From contig JAEXXR010000209.1 in NCBI GenBank assembly GCA_023405705.1, positions 1-11,477 on the forward strand: a DNA stretch of 11,477 bases, in the 5' to 3' direction. A model generated the notes under the pieces. The model worked only from the letters and a program-made list of their open reading frames with translations. It ran no database searches and was not told where the DNA came from. How positions within the stretch are numbered: position 1 is the first letter of the stretch; every line of letters starts with the position of its first letter. This DNA is from Actinomycetes bacterium. Its GTDB lineage: Bacteria; Actinomycetota; Thermoleophilia; Solirubrobacterales; Solirubrobacteraceae. This document shows positions 1-6,629 of this stretch, piece by piece. Both the position numbers and the translations under genes were made by a program.

Positions 1-1220
1 GCGCCGAGGCCTCGACGCCGCTGCGCGAGGACCTGCGCGCCGCCGCCGCCGAGGCCGGCCTCGACGCCGGCCCGTGGACGCCGGCCGCCGCCGCGACGCA
101 GAAGTACGGCGCCGTCGTCTTCGACGCGACCGGCATCACCGAGCCGGGCCAGCTGAGCGAGCTGCGCGAGTTCTTCTCGCCGACGATCCGCCGCGTCGCC
201 AAGAGCGGCCGCCTCGTCGTCCTCGGCACGACCCCGACCTCGACCAGATCGGCCTCCGAGCGGATCGCCCAGCGCGCGCTGGAGGGCTTCACGCGCGCCG
301 CCGGCAAGGAGCTGAAGGCCGGCGCGACCGCCCAGCTCGTCTACGTCGAGCCGGGTGCCGAGGACCAGCTCGCCTCGACGCTGCGCTTCCTGCTCAGCTC
401 GAGATCGGCCTACGTCGACGGCCAGGTCATCCGCGTCGGCTCCGGCAACGAGGTGCCGAGCATCGACTGGGACAAGCCGCTCGCCGGCAAGGTCGCGCTC
501 GTGACCGGCGCCTCGCGCGGCATCGGCGCCGCGATCGCCGACACGCTCGCCCGCGACGGCGCGCACGTCGTCGGCCTCGACATCCCGGCGCTGGAGGGCG
601 ACCTGAAGGCCGTCACCGCCGCGCTCGGCGGCTCGGCGCTGGCGCTCGACATCACCGCCGCGGACGCGCCGAGAGAGATCGCCGCCTACCTGAAGAAGGA
701 GCACGGCGGCGTCGACGTCGTCGTCCACAACGCCGGCATCACGCGCGACAAGACGCTCGGCCGGATGGACGAGGCGCGCTGGGACAGCGTCATCGAGGTC
801 AACCTCGCCGCCGTCCAGCGCGTCACCGACGCGCTGATCGCCGGCAGAAGCAGAGCGGTCCTCAACCCGGGCGGCCGGATCGTCTGCGTCGCCTCGATAG
901 CGGGCATCGCCGGCAACTTCGGCCAGACCAACTACGCGACCTCGAAGGCCGGCGTGATCGGCCTCGTCGACGCCTACGCCGAGCAGCTGCACGCGCGCGG
1001 CGCGACGATCAACGCGGTCGCCCCGGGCTTCATCGAGACGCAGATGACGGCGAAGATCCCGTTCGCCACGCGCGAGGCCGGCCGCCGCATGAACTCGCTG
1101 TCGCAGGGCGGCCTGCCGGTCGACGTGGCGGAGGCGATCGCCTACTTCGCCAGCCCCGCCTCGACCGGCGTCAACGGCAACACGGTCCGCGTCTGCGGCC
1201 AGAGCCTGCTGGGGGCGTAG
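1..1220 (+). CDS. fabG4: High-molecular-weight 3-oxoacyl-ACP/CoA reductase, FabG4-like (5' partial)
   Basis: This is an NADPH/NADH-dependent short-chain reductase acting on 3-oxoacyl thioesters. The reading frame is open from the left edge (first whole codon at 3) to TAG at 1218-1220, giving 405 visible residues. Residues 1 to about 150 are a degenerate flavodoxin-like nucleotide-fold domain. Residues about 160-405 are a complete ketoreductase domain: cofactor loop TGASRGIG at 168-175, NAG at 243-245, catalytic Ser298, Tyr311 and Lys315 (YATSK), and PGFIETQMT after the active site. This two-domain layout is that of mycobacterial FabG4 (Rv0242c, about 454 aa), so some 50 N-terminal residues lie outside the window. 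A shorter start (GTG at 453) would give only the reductase domain, but the upstream frame encodes a plausible domain with uninterrupted codon bias, so the long form is preferred. The dehydratase gene begins 4 nt after the stop, matching the fabG4-htdX order of mycobacteria. Function is confident; natural substrate and direction of reaction are not. Confidence 0.93.
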   Translation, partial: AEASTPLREDLRAAAAEAGLDAGPWTPAAAATQKYGAVVFDATGITEPGQLSELREFFSPTIRRVAKSGRLVVLGTTPTSTRSASERIAQRALEGFTRAAGKELKAGATAQLVYVEPGAEDQLASTLRFLLSSRSAYVDGQVIRVGSGNEVPSIDWDKPLAGKVALVTGASRGIGAAIADTLARDGAHVVGLDIPALEGDLKAVTAALGGSALALDITAADAPREIAAYLKKEHGGVDVVVHNAGITRDKTLGRMDEARWDSVIEVNLAAVQRVTDALIAGRSRAVLNPGGRIVCVASIAGIAGNFGQTNYATSKAGVIGLVDAYAEQLHARGATINAVAPGFIETQMTAKIPFATREAGRRMNSLSQGGLPVDVAEAIAYFASPASTGVNGNTVRVCGQSLLGA

Positions 1221-1224
1221 CGGA

Positions 1225-2118
1225 ATGGCCGCCGCCCCCACCACGAAGACGCGCGCGCTGCGCTCGTCGCCGGGCACCGCCGGGCTGTACGCGAAGGCGG
1301 CGCTGCCGCTGATCCCGGGCGCGTCGATGCTGCCGTTCGTTGCGGGCGGCGGCTCGAAGATCCCGAGAACGGTCCTGACGCTCGACGGCGTCACGGCCCG
1401 CCCCGACGAGCTCGCCGCCTACGACCGCGTCTGCGGCTTCACGCTGCGCGACGCGCTGCCGTCGACCTTCATCCACGTGAAGGCGTTCCCGCTGCACATG
1501 GCGCTGATGACCGACGGCTCGTTCCCGTTCGGCGCCGTCGGCCTCGTCCACCTGCGCAACCGCATCACGCAGCTGCGCCCGGTGCTGGCCGGCGAGACGT
1601 TCGACCTGCGCGTCTCGACGATGCCGCTCCAGCCGCACCCGAAGGGCAAGACGTTCACGATCGTGAGCGAGGCGCGCGTCGGCGACGAGCTGGTGTGGCA
1701 GGACGCGAGCACGATGCTGCGCCGCGGCAAGGGCGACAAGAGCGCGCCCAAGCCGCCGATCGCCGACGGCCCGCCGCCCTCCGAGCTGCCGTTCGTCGCG
1801 CAGTGGAAGCTGGGCGAGGACCTCGGCCGCCGCTACGGCGGCGTCTCCGGCGACCGCAACCCGATCCATCTCCACGCCCTCACGGCGAAGGCGTTCGGCT
1901 TCCCCCGCGCGATCGCCCACGGCATGTGGGCGAAGGCCCGCTGCCTGGCGGCGCTGGAGTCGACGCTGCCGGACGCCTACACGGTCGACGTCACCTTCAA
2001 GCGGCCGGTGCTGCTGCCGTCGAAGGTGACCTTCGCCGCCGAGGACGGGCGGTTCGCCGTCCGCAACCCCAAAGACGACACCAAGATCCATCTGGAAGGA
2101 ACGGTGACCGCCGCATGA
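1225..2118 (+). CDS. htdX: MaoC/HtdX-like (R)-3-hydroxyacyl-thioester dehydratase (double hotdog)
   Basis: The product is a 297-residue enoyl hydratase / 3-hydroxyacyl dehydratase that interconverts 2-enoyl and (R)-3-hydroxyacyl thioesters. The C-terminal hotdog carries the hydratase-2 signature at residues 204-215 (YGGVSGDRNPIH), with Asp210 and His215 as the catalytic pair, followed by GFPRAIAHGM at 225-234. The N-terminal half (about 60-165) looks like a second, non-catalytic hotdog that would shape the acyl pocket, as in HtdX (Rv0241c) and eukaryotic hydratase 2. ATG at 1225 is preceded by GGGGG at 1211-1215, a usable ribosome-binding site lying inside the end of fabG4. The stop overlaps the next gene's start as ATGA (2115-2118), indicating translational coupling. 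The partner reductase makes the 3-hydroxy substrate that this enzyme would dehydrate, or the reverse in degradation. Confidence 0.92.
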   Translation: MAAAPTTKTRALRSSPGTAGLYAKAALPLIPGASMLPFVAGGGSKIPRTVLTLDGVTARPDELAAYDRVCGFTLRDALPSTFIHVKAFPLHMALMTDGSFPFGAVGLVHLRNRITQLRPVLAGETFDLRVSTMPLQPHPKGKTFTIVSEARVGDELVWQDASTMLRRGKGDKSAPKPPIADGPPPSELPFVAQWKLGEDLGRRYGGVSGDRNPIHLHALTAKAFGFPRAIAHGMWAKARCLAALESTLPDAYTVDVTFKRPVLLPSKVTFAAEDGRFAVRNPKDDTKIHLEGTVTAA

Positions 2119-3431
2119 GCGTCGCAGATCGCAGCATGGGCCTGGGCCTGCGGGCACTCGGCAAGTTCGCGGGCTCGGACCTCGTCGACAAGCTCGGCAT
2201 CCGCAAGCAGTCCGAGACCGTCGTCTACCGTGCGACGCGCGACGGCTTCCGCGCCGTCGGCGCCGCCAACCGCACCTTCAAGCAGGTGCAGCGCAACGGC
2301 AAGCAGCCGGCGCGCCTGAAGCCGGCCGGCTCGGGCGTCTTCGACCTCACGCCGACCGACGAGCAGGCGATGCTCGCGGAGGCGTTCCGCGACTTCGCCG
2401 CCGAGAGACTGCGCCCGAACGCGCTGAAGGCCGACGAGGCCGCCGCCGCGCCGAAGGAGCTGCTCGCCGAGGCCAACGAGCTCGGCCTGACGATGCTCGG
2501 CGTTCCGGAGGAGCTCGGCGGCGCCGTCTCCGAGCGCTCCGCCGTCACGACCGTGCTCGCCGCCGAGGCGCTCGCGCACGGCGACATGGGCATCGCCGTC
2601 GCCGCGCTGGCGCCCGCCGGCGTCGCGACCGCGCTGTCGCTGTGGGGCGACGCGCAGCAGCAGGGCACCTACCTGCCGGCGCTGCTGGCGGACGAGCCGG
2701 CCGTCGCCGCGATCGCGGTCGCGGAGCCGCGCGCGCTGTTCGACCCGTTCGAGCTGCAGACGACGGCCCGGATCGACGGCGCCGACTACGTCCTCTCCGG
2801 CGTGAAGGCGTTCGTGCCGCGCGCCGCCGAGGCCGAGCTGCTCGTCGTCGCCGCCAGAATCGCCGGCCACGGCCCGGGCCTCTTCCTCGTCGAGACGAAG
2901 GCCGACGGCGTGCTGACGAAGGCGACGCCGGGCATGGGCGTCCGCGCCGGCGCCTTCGGCGAGGTGCTGCTGGAGGACGTCCGCGTCCCCGCCAGCGCGC
3001 TGCTCGGCGACGGCTCGCCGAAGGTCTACGCGGAGGCGATCCGCCGCGCCCGCCTCGGCTGGTGCGCGCTGTCGGTCGGCGCCGGCAAGGCCGCCCTCGA
3101 CTACCTGATCCCGTACGTCAACGAGCGGGTCGCCTTCGGCGAGCCGATCTCGCACCGCCAGTCGGTCGCGTTCGCCGTCTCGAACGTCGCGATCGAGCTT
3201 GAGGGGATGCGGCTGACGACGCTGCGCGCCGCCGCCCGCGCCGACGCCGACAAGGACTTCTCCCGCGAGGTCGCGCTCGCGCGTCACCTCTGCAGCGAGA
3301 AGGGCGCGGCGATCGGCTCCGAGGCCGTCCAGCTGCTCGGCGGCCACGGCTACATCAAGGAGCATCCGGTCGAGCGGTGGTACCGCGACCTGCGTGCCGT
3401 CGGCGTCGCCGAGGGCGCCCTGCTCGTCTAG
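2115..3431 (+). CDS. Divergent acyl-CoA dehydrogenase-like protein, possible non-catalytic partner subunit
   Basis: The product is 438 residues with the acyl-CoA dehydrogenase fold. The N-terminal helical domain starts near residue 78 (LTPTDEQAML), the beta domain spans about 195-290, and the C-terminal helical domain about 300-438 with QLLGGHGYIKEHPVERWYRD at 406-425. Several family landmarks are degenerate. The flavin/substrate motif TEPxAGSD is replaced by AEPRALFD (203-210), and the usual NGxKxFITN region reads SGVKAFVPR (228-236). A glutamate (E433, in VAEGALLV) sits where the catalytic base is expected, but the protein stops five residues later and lacks the usual final helix. About 75 extra basic residues precede the domain. 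ATG at 2115 is chosen because it overlaps the upstream stop. The open frame continues further 5', but that part is only a shadow of the dehydratase gene. The next gene encodes a canonical acyl-CoA dehydrogenase, so a heteromeric complex of the mycobacterial FadE26/27 or FadE28/29 kind is plausible. Family is sure; activity is not. Confidence 0.9.
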   Translation: MSVADRSMGLGLRALGKFAGSDLVDKLGIRKQSETVVYRATRDGFRAVGAANRTFKQVQRNGKQPARLKPAGSGVFDLTPTDEQAMLAEAFRDFAAERLRPNALKADEAAAAPKELLAEANELGLTMLGVPEELGGAVSERSAVTTVLAAEALAHGDMGIAVAALAPAGVATALSLWGDAQQQGTYLPALLADEPAVAAIAVAEPRALFDPFELQTTARIDGADYVLSGVKAFVPRAAEAELLVVAARIAGHGPGLFLVETKADGVLTKATPGMGVRAGAFGEVLLEDVRVPASALLGDGSPKVYAEAIRRARLGWCALSVGAGKAALDYLIPYVNERVAFGEPISHRQSVAFAVSNVAIELEGMRLTTLRAAARADADKDFSREVALARHLCSEKGAAIGSEAVQLLGGHGYIKEHPVERWYRDLRAVGVAEGALLV

Positions 3432-3461
3432 CGGCCCGATCCGGAAGAGGAAACAGATCTC

Positions 3462-4679
3462 ATGATGAACCTCGAAACACCGAAGAAGTTCCTCCCGCTG
3501 GTCGGCCAGGCCCACCAGGTCGCGGAGGAGATCTTCCGCCCGGTCTCGCGCAAGTACGACCAGGAGGAGCACGCGTACCCGAGAGAGCTCGACATGTTGG
3601 CGGCGCTGCTCGACGGCATGAACGACGGCTCCGACATGGGCGGCGGCGCGGGCGCCGGCGGCGTGCGCCGGCAGGAGGGCAGCTCCGACGAGATCCGCAA
3701 CGGCTCGAACATGTCGACCGCGCTCGGCATCGTCGAGCTGTGCTGGGGCGACGTCGGCCTGCTGCTCTCGATGCCGCGCCAGGGCCTCGGCAACTCGGCG
3801 ATCGCCTCGGTCGCCAACGACGAGCAGCTCGAGCGCTTCAGAGGCAAGTGGGCCGCGATGGCGATCACCGAGCCGGAGGCCGGCTCCGACTCCGCCGCGA
3901 TCCGCACGACCGCCGAGTACGACGAGAGAACCGGCGAGTACATCCTCAACGGCGAGAAAATCTATGTGACGTCAGGCGAGCGCGCCGACCTCGTCGTCGT
4001 GTGGGCGACGCTCGACCGCAGCCTCGGCCGCGCGGCGATCAAGTCGTTCGTCGTCGAGCGCTCCAACCCGGGCATGAAGCTCGACCGCCTCGAGCACAAG
4101 CTCGGCATCCGCGCCTCCGACACCGCGGCGTTCATCCTCGACAACTGCCGCGTGCCGAGAGAGAACCTGCTCGGCTCGCCCGAAGTCGACGTCAAGAGAG
4201 GCTTCGCGGGCGTCATGCAGACGTTCGACAACACGCGGCCGCTCGTCGCCGCGATGGCCGTCGGGCTGACGCGCGCCTGCCTGGAGCAGACGAAGGAGCT
4301 GCTCGCCGAGGCCGGCGTCGAGGTCGACTACGACAAGCCGCCGCAGTCGCAGCACGCGGCCGCGGCCGAGTTCCTCTCGATGGAGGCCGACTACGAGGCG
4401 GCGCGCCTGCTGACGATGGAGGCCACCTGGATGGCCGACAACAGCAAGCCCAACTCGCTGCAGGCCTCCTACGCGAAGGCGAAGGCCGGTCGCACCTGCG
4501 TCGACGTCGCGCTGCGCTGCGTGCGCCTCTGCGGCACGCGCGGCTACGGCGAGGAGCTGCTGTTGGAGAAGTGGGCCCGCGACGGCAAGATCCTCGACAT
4601 CTTCGAGGGCACCCAGCAGATCCAGCTGCTGATCATCGCCCGCCAGCTGCTCGGGAAGAGCTCGCAGGAGCTGAGATAG
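3462..4679 (+). CDS. Acyl-CoA dehydrogenase, catalytic subunit
   Basis: This 405-residue FAD enzyme would oxidise acyl-CoA to 2-enoyl-CoA. Family motifs are intact: MAITEPEAGSDSA at 133-145 (flavin/substrate), LNGEKIYVTSG at 162-172, ILDNCRVP at 225-232, an Arg-rich C-terminal dimer/flavin region, and FEGTQQIQ at 381-388 with catalytic Glu382. The final helix (to 405) is complete, unlike in the preceding gene. A strong ribosome-binding site (GGAAGAGG, 3443-3450) lies 11 nt before ATG 3462; the adjacent ATG 3465 is less well spaced. A glycine-rich insertion (GGGAGAGG, 60-67) after the first helices is unusual but does not break the frame. The gene is 30 nt downstream of the divergent paralogue and is last in the operon, before a convergent terminator. 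It probably supplies the catalytic glutamate for the pair. Chain-length or ring specificity cannot be read from the sequence. Confidence 0.93.
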   Translation: MMNLETPKKFLPLVGQAHQVAEEIFRPVSRKYDQEEHAYPRELDMLAALLDGMNDGSDMGGGAGAGGVRRQEGSSDEIRNGSNMSTALGIVELCWGDVGLLLSMPRQGLGNSAIASVANDEQLERFRGKWAAMAITEPEAGSDSAAIRTTAEYDERTGEYILNGEKIYVTSGERADLVVVWATLDRSLGRAAIKSFVVERSNPGMKLDRLEHKLGIRASDTAAFILDNCRVPRENLLGSPEVDVKRGFAGVMQTFDNTRPLVAAMAVGLTRACLEQTKELLAEAGVEVDYDKPPQSQHAAAAEFLSMEADYEAARLLTMEATWMADNSKPNSLQASYAKAKAGRTCVDVALRCVRLCGTRGYGEELLLEKWARDGKILDIFEGTQQIQLLIIARQLLGKSSQELR

Positions 4680-4733
4680 GTCATGGCTTCTCGGGGCGGG
4701 CGGGGAGGCCGGCGCCGAGACGCGCGCGTGCGC

Positions 4734-4778
4734 GGGCGTGCCCCCTCGCTCGCGCGGCGACGTTCGGGGCGTGCCCCC
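4734..4778. repeat. 12-bp direct repeat, two copies
   Basis: GGGCGTGCCCCC occurs at 4734-4745 and 4767-4778, 33 bp start to start, in the convergent intergenic region. Each copy is nearly self-complementary (GGGG-CGTG-CCCC type). It could be an accessory part of the terminator zone or a protein site; chance in such GC-rich DNA is also possible. Confidence 0.45.
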
Positions 4779-4793
4779 CGGGCGTCCGGCGTG

Positions 4794-4839
4794 GAGGCGA
4801 CCCGGTGTGCTGGTGGTGCGGATCGCACCGGGTCGCCTC
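4794..4839. terminator. Bidirectional hairpin terminator between convergent genes
   Basis: A perfect 14-bp inverted repeat (4794-4807 with 4826-4839) surrounds an 18-nt loop in the 225-bp gap between the acyl-CoA dehydrogenase (+) and the S51 hydrolase (-). The stem contains CGACCCGG and its complement. There is no T-tract on either side, which is common for actinobacterial terminators. It can serve both converging transcripts. The rest of the gap (4680-4793, 4840-4904) holds only GC-rich filler and the short repeat reported at 4734-4778. Confidence 0.75.
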
Positions 4840-4904
4840 TCGCCAACTCCGCTCGCATCGTGGCCCGCGCCACGGCGGGCGCGCCGCGTGCGGCGCCGCC
4901 GCGC

Positions 4905-5693
4905 TCAGTCGCGCCGGCTGCCGTAGTGGAGGTCGCGCAGCTCGCGGATCGCGTCGGATATCGGCGCCTCCAGCGGTCTGCCGGGGCCGCCGCCGAGCAG
5001 CTGCGGCTCGATCCGGTGGCGGACCAGCTCGCCGCCGATCGCGTCGACCCTGAGCGCGGCCGTCCCCGGCCGCGAGCTGACGACCCTGACCATCTTCGTG
5101 CCGTGGAAGAGCAGGCCGACGCCGTCGTCGGCCGCCCAGCCGCCGGGCAGCGCGCCGCTTCTGACGGCGTGCAGCCAGACCGGCAGCCGCTCGGGCTCGC
5201 CGTCGGCGTGGACGGTGAAGGAGCCGGGCAGCAGCCCGAGCCCGCGCATCACCTCCGGCGGACCGCCCGAGCGCGTGACGCCGCCCTCGAACCAGCACAT
5301 CGCGCCGGCGCTGAGGCCGGCGAGCACGATCCCGCGCTGCCACGCCTCGCGCAGCAGGACGTCGAGCTCGTGCGCCTGCCAGATCGCGAGCAGGTTGCGC
5401 ATCGAGCCGCCGCCGACGTAGATCACGTCCTGCTCCAGCACGATCTCGGCGAGCGAGCGCGACGAGCCGTGGCGGCGGAACAGCGACAGGTGGGTCGCCG
5501 CCGCCGTGCGCCCGAAGCGGCCGTAGAAGGAGGTGATCTGCGCCGTCGGGTCGCCGCTGGCCGTCGGCAGGAACAGCACGCGCGGCTCGCGCGACTCCGC
5601 GAGCGAGAGGATGTAGTCGTCGAGGGCGGGGTTGTCCGGCTCCATCGTGAAGCCGCCCCCGCCCATCGCGACGATGCGTCGTCGGTCAGTCAC
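4905..5693 (-). CDS. S51 family (peptidase E-like) serine hydrolase, copy A
   Basis: The product is 262 residues with the class I glutamine-amidotransferase-like fold of peptidase family S51, which includes aspartyl dipeptidase PepE and cyanophycinase. Visible landmarks are the N-terminal strand and loop IVAMGGGGFTME (7-18), FLPTASGD (41-48), YVGGGS (92-97), the nucleophile elbow GLSAGAMCWF (126-135) with Ser128, and the likely catalytic His162 in VHADGEPER. There is no signal peptide, so it should be cytoplasmic. The start is GTG at 5693, preceded by a GGGGAA-like site; the ATG nine codons later would remove the first strand. It is adjacent to, and roughly half identical (by eye) to, the gene at 5773-6519. 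Relative to that copy it has a C-terminal tail of about 20-25 residues and an altered histidine loop. The gene closes the minus-strand group and ends facing the convergent terminator. Its closest relatives in style are the Listeria/Bacillus S51 proteins of unknown substrate, so Asp-dipeptidase activity should not be assumed. Confidence 0.9.
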   Translation of the reverse strand: MTDRRRIVAMGGGGFTMEPDNPALDDYILSLAESREPRVLFLPTASGDPTAQITSFYGRFGRTAAATHLSLFRRHGSSRSLAEIVLEQDVIYVGGGSMRNLLAIWQAHELDVLLREAWQRGIVLAGLSAGAMCWFEGGVTRSGGPPEVMRGLGLLPGSFTVHADGEPERLPVWLHAVRSGALPGGWAADDGVGLLFHGTKMVRVVSSRPGTAALRVDAIGGELVRHRIEPQLLGGGPGRPLEAPISDAIRELRDLHYGSRRD

Positions 5694-5745
5694 GATCGTG
5701 TTCCCCGTTCCGTCGCGAGAGCGAGCCTCTGGCGAGTTCTCGCAA

Positions 5746-5775
5746 TGAATCCGAGGCCGCAGGCCGAGCGATTCA
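5746..5775 (-). other. Imperfect hairpin between the two S51 genes
   Basis: TGAATC (5746-5751) pairs with GATTCA (5770-5775), and an inner GGCC-GCA-GGCC stem-loop sits between them with a small internal loop. The outer arm overlaps the stop codon of the upstream copy (5773-5775). It may act as a weak terminator, attenuator or processing site that sets different levels of the two paralogues; it may also be chance. Confidence 0.35.
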
Positions 5776-6519
5776 CGCGGTCATCAGCAGATCAGGCATC
5801 TCGGCTCCAAGGTATCTGGGGTTGAGCGGCGCCTCGACGATCTCGCCGTCGATCGGCTCGACCCGGTACGCCTGCGCTCTCGGCCGCGAGCTGACGACGT
5901 GGCGCAGCTGCCGGTGCTCGAAGTGGAGCGCCGCGCCGTCGTCGGCCGCGTACCCGGGCCGCACGCCGTCGCCGACGAAGCGCCGGTACTCCTCGCGCCG
6001 CTCCGGCTCGTTGTTGTAGTGGACGCAGTTGGAGAACGGCAGCAGCCCCAGCCCGCGCACGACGCTCGGCGCGCCGTGGAAGGCGGTGACCGCCTCCGAG
6101 AACCAGCAGAGCGAGCCGGCGGAGAGGCCGCACAGCACGACCCCCTTGCGCCACGCGGCCCTCAGGATGCGGTCGAGCCCGTGGGCGCGCCAGGCGCCGA
6201 GCAGCGACACGACGCTGCCGCCGCCGACGTAGATCAGGTCCTGTCTGAGCAGATGCGCCTCGAGGTCGCCCTCGACGGCGCCGTCGCCGCGGTCGCGGCG
6301 GAAGAGCGAGACGTGGGAGGTCTCGCAGCGCTGCGAGAAGGTGCGGTAGAAGCGGACCACGTAGTGATCGGCGTCACCGGATGCGGTGGGGATGAAGCAG
6401 ACGCGCGGCCGATCGCTCCCCGTGAGCGACAGGACGTAGTCGTCCAGCAGCGGGTTCCCGGCCTCCATCGAGAAGCCGCCGCCACCGAAGGCCACGATCT
6501 GCGGGGGTCGAGTGGTCAT
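5773..6519 (-). CDS. S51 family (peptidase E-like) serine hydrolase, copy B
   Basis: The product is 248 residues of the same S51 family as the neighbouring copy, with no signal peptide. Key segments are IVAFGGGGFSME (8-19), FIPTASGD (42-49), YVGGGS (97-102), the nucleophile elbow GLSAGSLCWF (131-140) with Ser133, and CVHYNNEPERREEY (165-178) with likely catalytic His167. This copy keeps the family-typical HY..EP.RR..Y loop, so it probably represents the ancestral function and copy A the drifted one. ATG at 6519 is chosen because it directly precedes the first strand; the frame stays open 5' only as a shadow inside the P450 gene. A G-rich stretch (GGGGG on the minus strand, about 13 nt from the ATG) is the only ribosome-binding candidate. 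Gaps of 79 bp to copy A and 110 bp to the upstream P450 allow co-transcription but also leave room for an internal promoter, though none was recognised. The substrate is unknown. Confidence 0.9.
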   Translation of the reverse strand: MTTRPPQIVAFGGGGFSMEAGNPLLDDYVLSLTGSDRPRVCFIPTASGDADHYVVRFYRTFSQRCETSHVSLFRRDRGDGAVEGDLEAHLLRQDLIYVGGGSVVSLLGAWRAHGLDRILRAAWRKGVVLCGLSAGSLCWFSEAVTAFHGAPSVVRGLGLLPFSNCVHYNNEPERREEYRRFVGDGVRPGYAADDGAALHFEHRQLRHVVSSRPRAQAYRVEPIDGEIVEAPLNPRYLGAEMPDLLMTA

Positions 6520-6629
6520 GGAACGAGTCTGCCGCCCCCTCGCTCCCCTGTCTTTGCGCGGAAGTCCAGAGTTGAGTGGACAGACGGACAAGAGTCGCGC
6601 GCGGCGCGCCCGCGGACCGGCGCCGGACG

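Noticed and set aside
74..1312. Plus-strand 412-codon frame over fabG4
   Set aside because: It is an Arg-rich shadow; the reductase motifs are all in the other frame.
1977..3572. Long minus-strand open frame (531 codons) opposite the dehydratase and first ACAD genes
   Set aside because: It is low-complexity Arg/Gly/Ala/Asp sequence with no motifs, an artefact of stop-free antisense frames in GC-rich genes. The plus strand has recognisable families.
6617..6626. Perfect 10-bp palindrome CCGGCGCCGG after the P450 gene
   Set aside because: It has no loop, so it is a poor terminator, and such palindromes are frequent by chance at this GC content.
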